This document shows, in pieces, positions 63,353 through 64,000 of a stretch of DNA of 64,000 bases. The stretch is from assembly GCF_029223865.1 (NCBI RefSeq), contig NZ_CP119520.1, positions 4,340,001-4,404,000 on the forward strand. The letters run 5' to 3'. Position numbers and translations under genes: made by a program. Under the pieces are notes generated by a model. It saw only the letters and a program-made list of their open reading frames with translations, did not search any database and was not told where the DNA came from. Within the stretch, counting starts at the first letter, position 1; each line of letters opens with the position of its first letter. This DNA comes from Telluria mixta (lineage in GTDB: Bacteria > Pseudomonadota > Gammaproteobacteria > Burkholderiales > Burkholderiaceae_D).

Positions 63353-64000
63353 ATGAAGCGACGTGATTTCCTCTACCTGTCCGCGTCCGCCCTGGCCGCG
63401 CCTCGCGCGGGCGCGGCCGGGGGCGGGGCGGCGCCCGATTTTTCCTGGCTCGACGCGCGCCTGCGCGAGCGTGTCGACAACGGTTATTTCGACGGCATGG
63501 GCCTCGTGATCGGGCGCGGGGAACGCATCCTGCACGAGGCGTATGCCGGCGACGGCGGCCCCGACGTCGTCCGCCACGTGGCCTCGACCGGCAAGTGGAC
63601 GGCCGCCGCCACGATCGCCGTCCTCGTCGACGAGGGCAGGCTGCGCTGGGACGAGCCGGTCCGCAAATTCCTGCCGCAATTCACGGATGCGAAAGGCAGT
63701 GCGACCTTGCGCCAGCTGCTGTCGCACACGGCGGGCTATCCGGATTATCAACCGGAAGGCCGGCGCCGCGACGACTATCCGACGCTCGAGGAAGCCGTCG
63801 CCCACATCGTCGACCTGCCGGCCGCCGCCGCGCCGGGCGAGGTCTTTCGATACGGCGGCCTTGCGATGCAGGTGGCCGGACGGATGGCGGAGCTTGCGGC
63901 GGGCATGCCGTTCGACGCCATCTTCCGGTCGCGCATTGCCGGCCCGCTCGGCATGCGCCATTCCGGTTACGCGCCCGTGTCCACCGAGCCGGGCTTCAAT
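63353..64000 (+). CDS. Beta-lactamase/serine-hydrolase family protein, 3' end outside the window
   Basis: ATG 63353 opens a frame that runs to the end of the window (216 residues seen). MKRRDFLYLSASALAAPRAG is a twin-arginine-like signal. The serine site is ASTGKW (S-x-x-K), SHTAGYP follows, and RYGGLAMQVAGR replaces the usual Y-x-N motif of class C-like serine hydrolases. GGPLGMRHSGY-type sequence (AGPLGMRHSGY) is also typical. It could be an esterase, D-aminopeptidase or related hydrolase, possibly acting on the ligand of the adjacent receptor. Confidence 0.85.
   Translation, partial: MKRRDFLYLSASALAAPRAGAAGGGAAPDFSWLDARLRERVDNGYFDGMGLVIGRGERILHEAYAGDGGPDVVRHVASTGKWTAAATIAVLVDEGRLRWDEPVRKFLPQFTDAKGSATLRQLLSHTAGYPDYQPEGRRRDDYPTLEEAVAHIVDLPAAAAPGEVFRYGGLAMQVAGRMAELAAGMPFDAIFRSRIAGPLGMRHSGYAPVSTEPGFN

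Overview
The window looks like a chromosome segment of a GC-rich betaproteobacterium of the Burkholderiales, most like Oxalobacteraceae such as Massilia. I infer this from the gene families (ben/cat benzoate operon, PHB-depolymerase-type esterase, many TonB-dependent receptors, tartrate genes) and from codon use. No marker gene fixes the genus.

Layout. 1-8.9 kb: an aromatic-compound gene set on the + strand (partial cupin, aldehyde dehydrogenase, maleylacetate reductase, a five-gene branched-chain-amino-acid-type ABC importer, and a Phenol_MetA_deg outer-membrane protein). 9.0-10.9 kb: accessory DNA with no convincing gene, holding an internally deleted IS3-family relic. 10.6-24.8 kb: two stretches bounded by three copies of a 48-nt tRNA-Cys 3' half (10615, 22552, 24725), which look like tandem attachment-site remnants. 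The first stretch (about 12 kb) carries a flavin-halogenase / Fe(II)-oxygenase / SapC operon with a TonB-dependent receptor and a ROK regulator. The second (about 2 kb) carries a TonB/TolA-like protein with 21 tandem ARQEx repeats.

24.9-35.1 kb: a GAF-PAS-PAS-GGDEF protein, a second receptor, a TetR regulator with two matching operators, small hypotheticals, a TnpB relic, a cupin plus a frameshifted thioredoxin-like gene, an esterase and a CzcE-like protein. 35.2-48.8 kb: a complete benzoate-to-3-oxoadipate system. benE, an AAHS-family MFS transporter and a porin run on the + strand. catBCA-benABCD-pcaD run as one minus-strand operon, opposite a catR/benM-type LysR gene and a yddG-like exporter. 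The benE and catB promoters share a three-half-site LysR operator and the same -35 box.

48.8-53.6 kb: a tartrate/malate set (LysR, ttuC, dctA, ttuD). 53.6-58.6 kb: a YcbB-type L,D-transpeptidase, a secreted GH27 alpha-galactosidase and a CNNM/CorC-type membrane protein. 58.6-64 kb: an ECF sigma factor, a FecR anti-sigma factor and an STN-containing receptor. Near-identical ECF promoters precede the sigma gene and the receptor gene. The window ends inside a serine-hydrolase gene.

Two genes (thioredoxin-like at 32580, chemoreceptor-like at 39149) carry single-base frameshifts that could be real or sequencing errors. The best candidates for new biology are the halogenase/oxygenase/SapC operon in its tRNA-Cys-bounded island, the repeat-rich TonB-like protein next to it, and the receptor that carries two export-signal-like segments in one reading frame.
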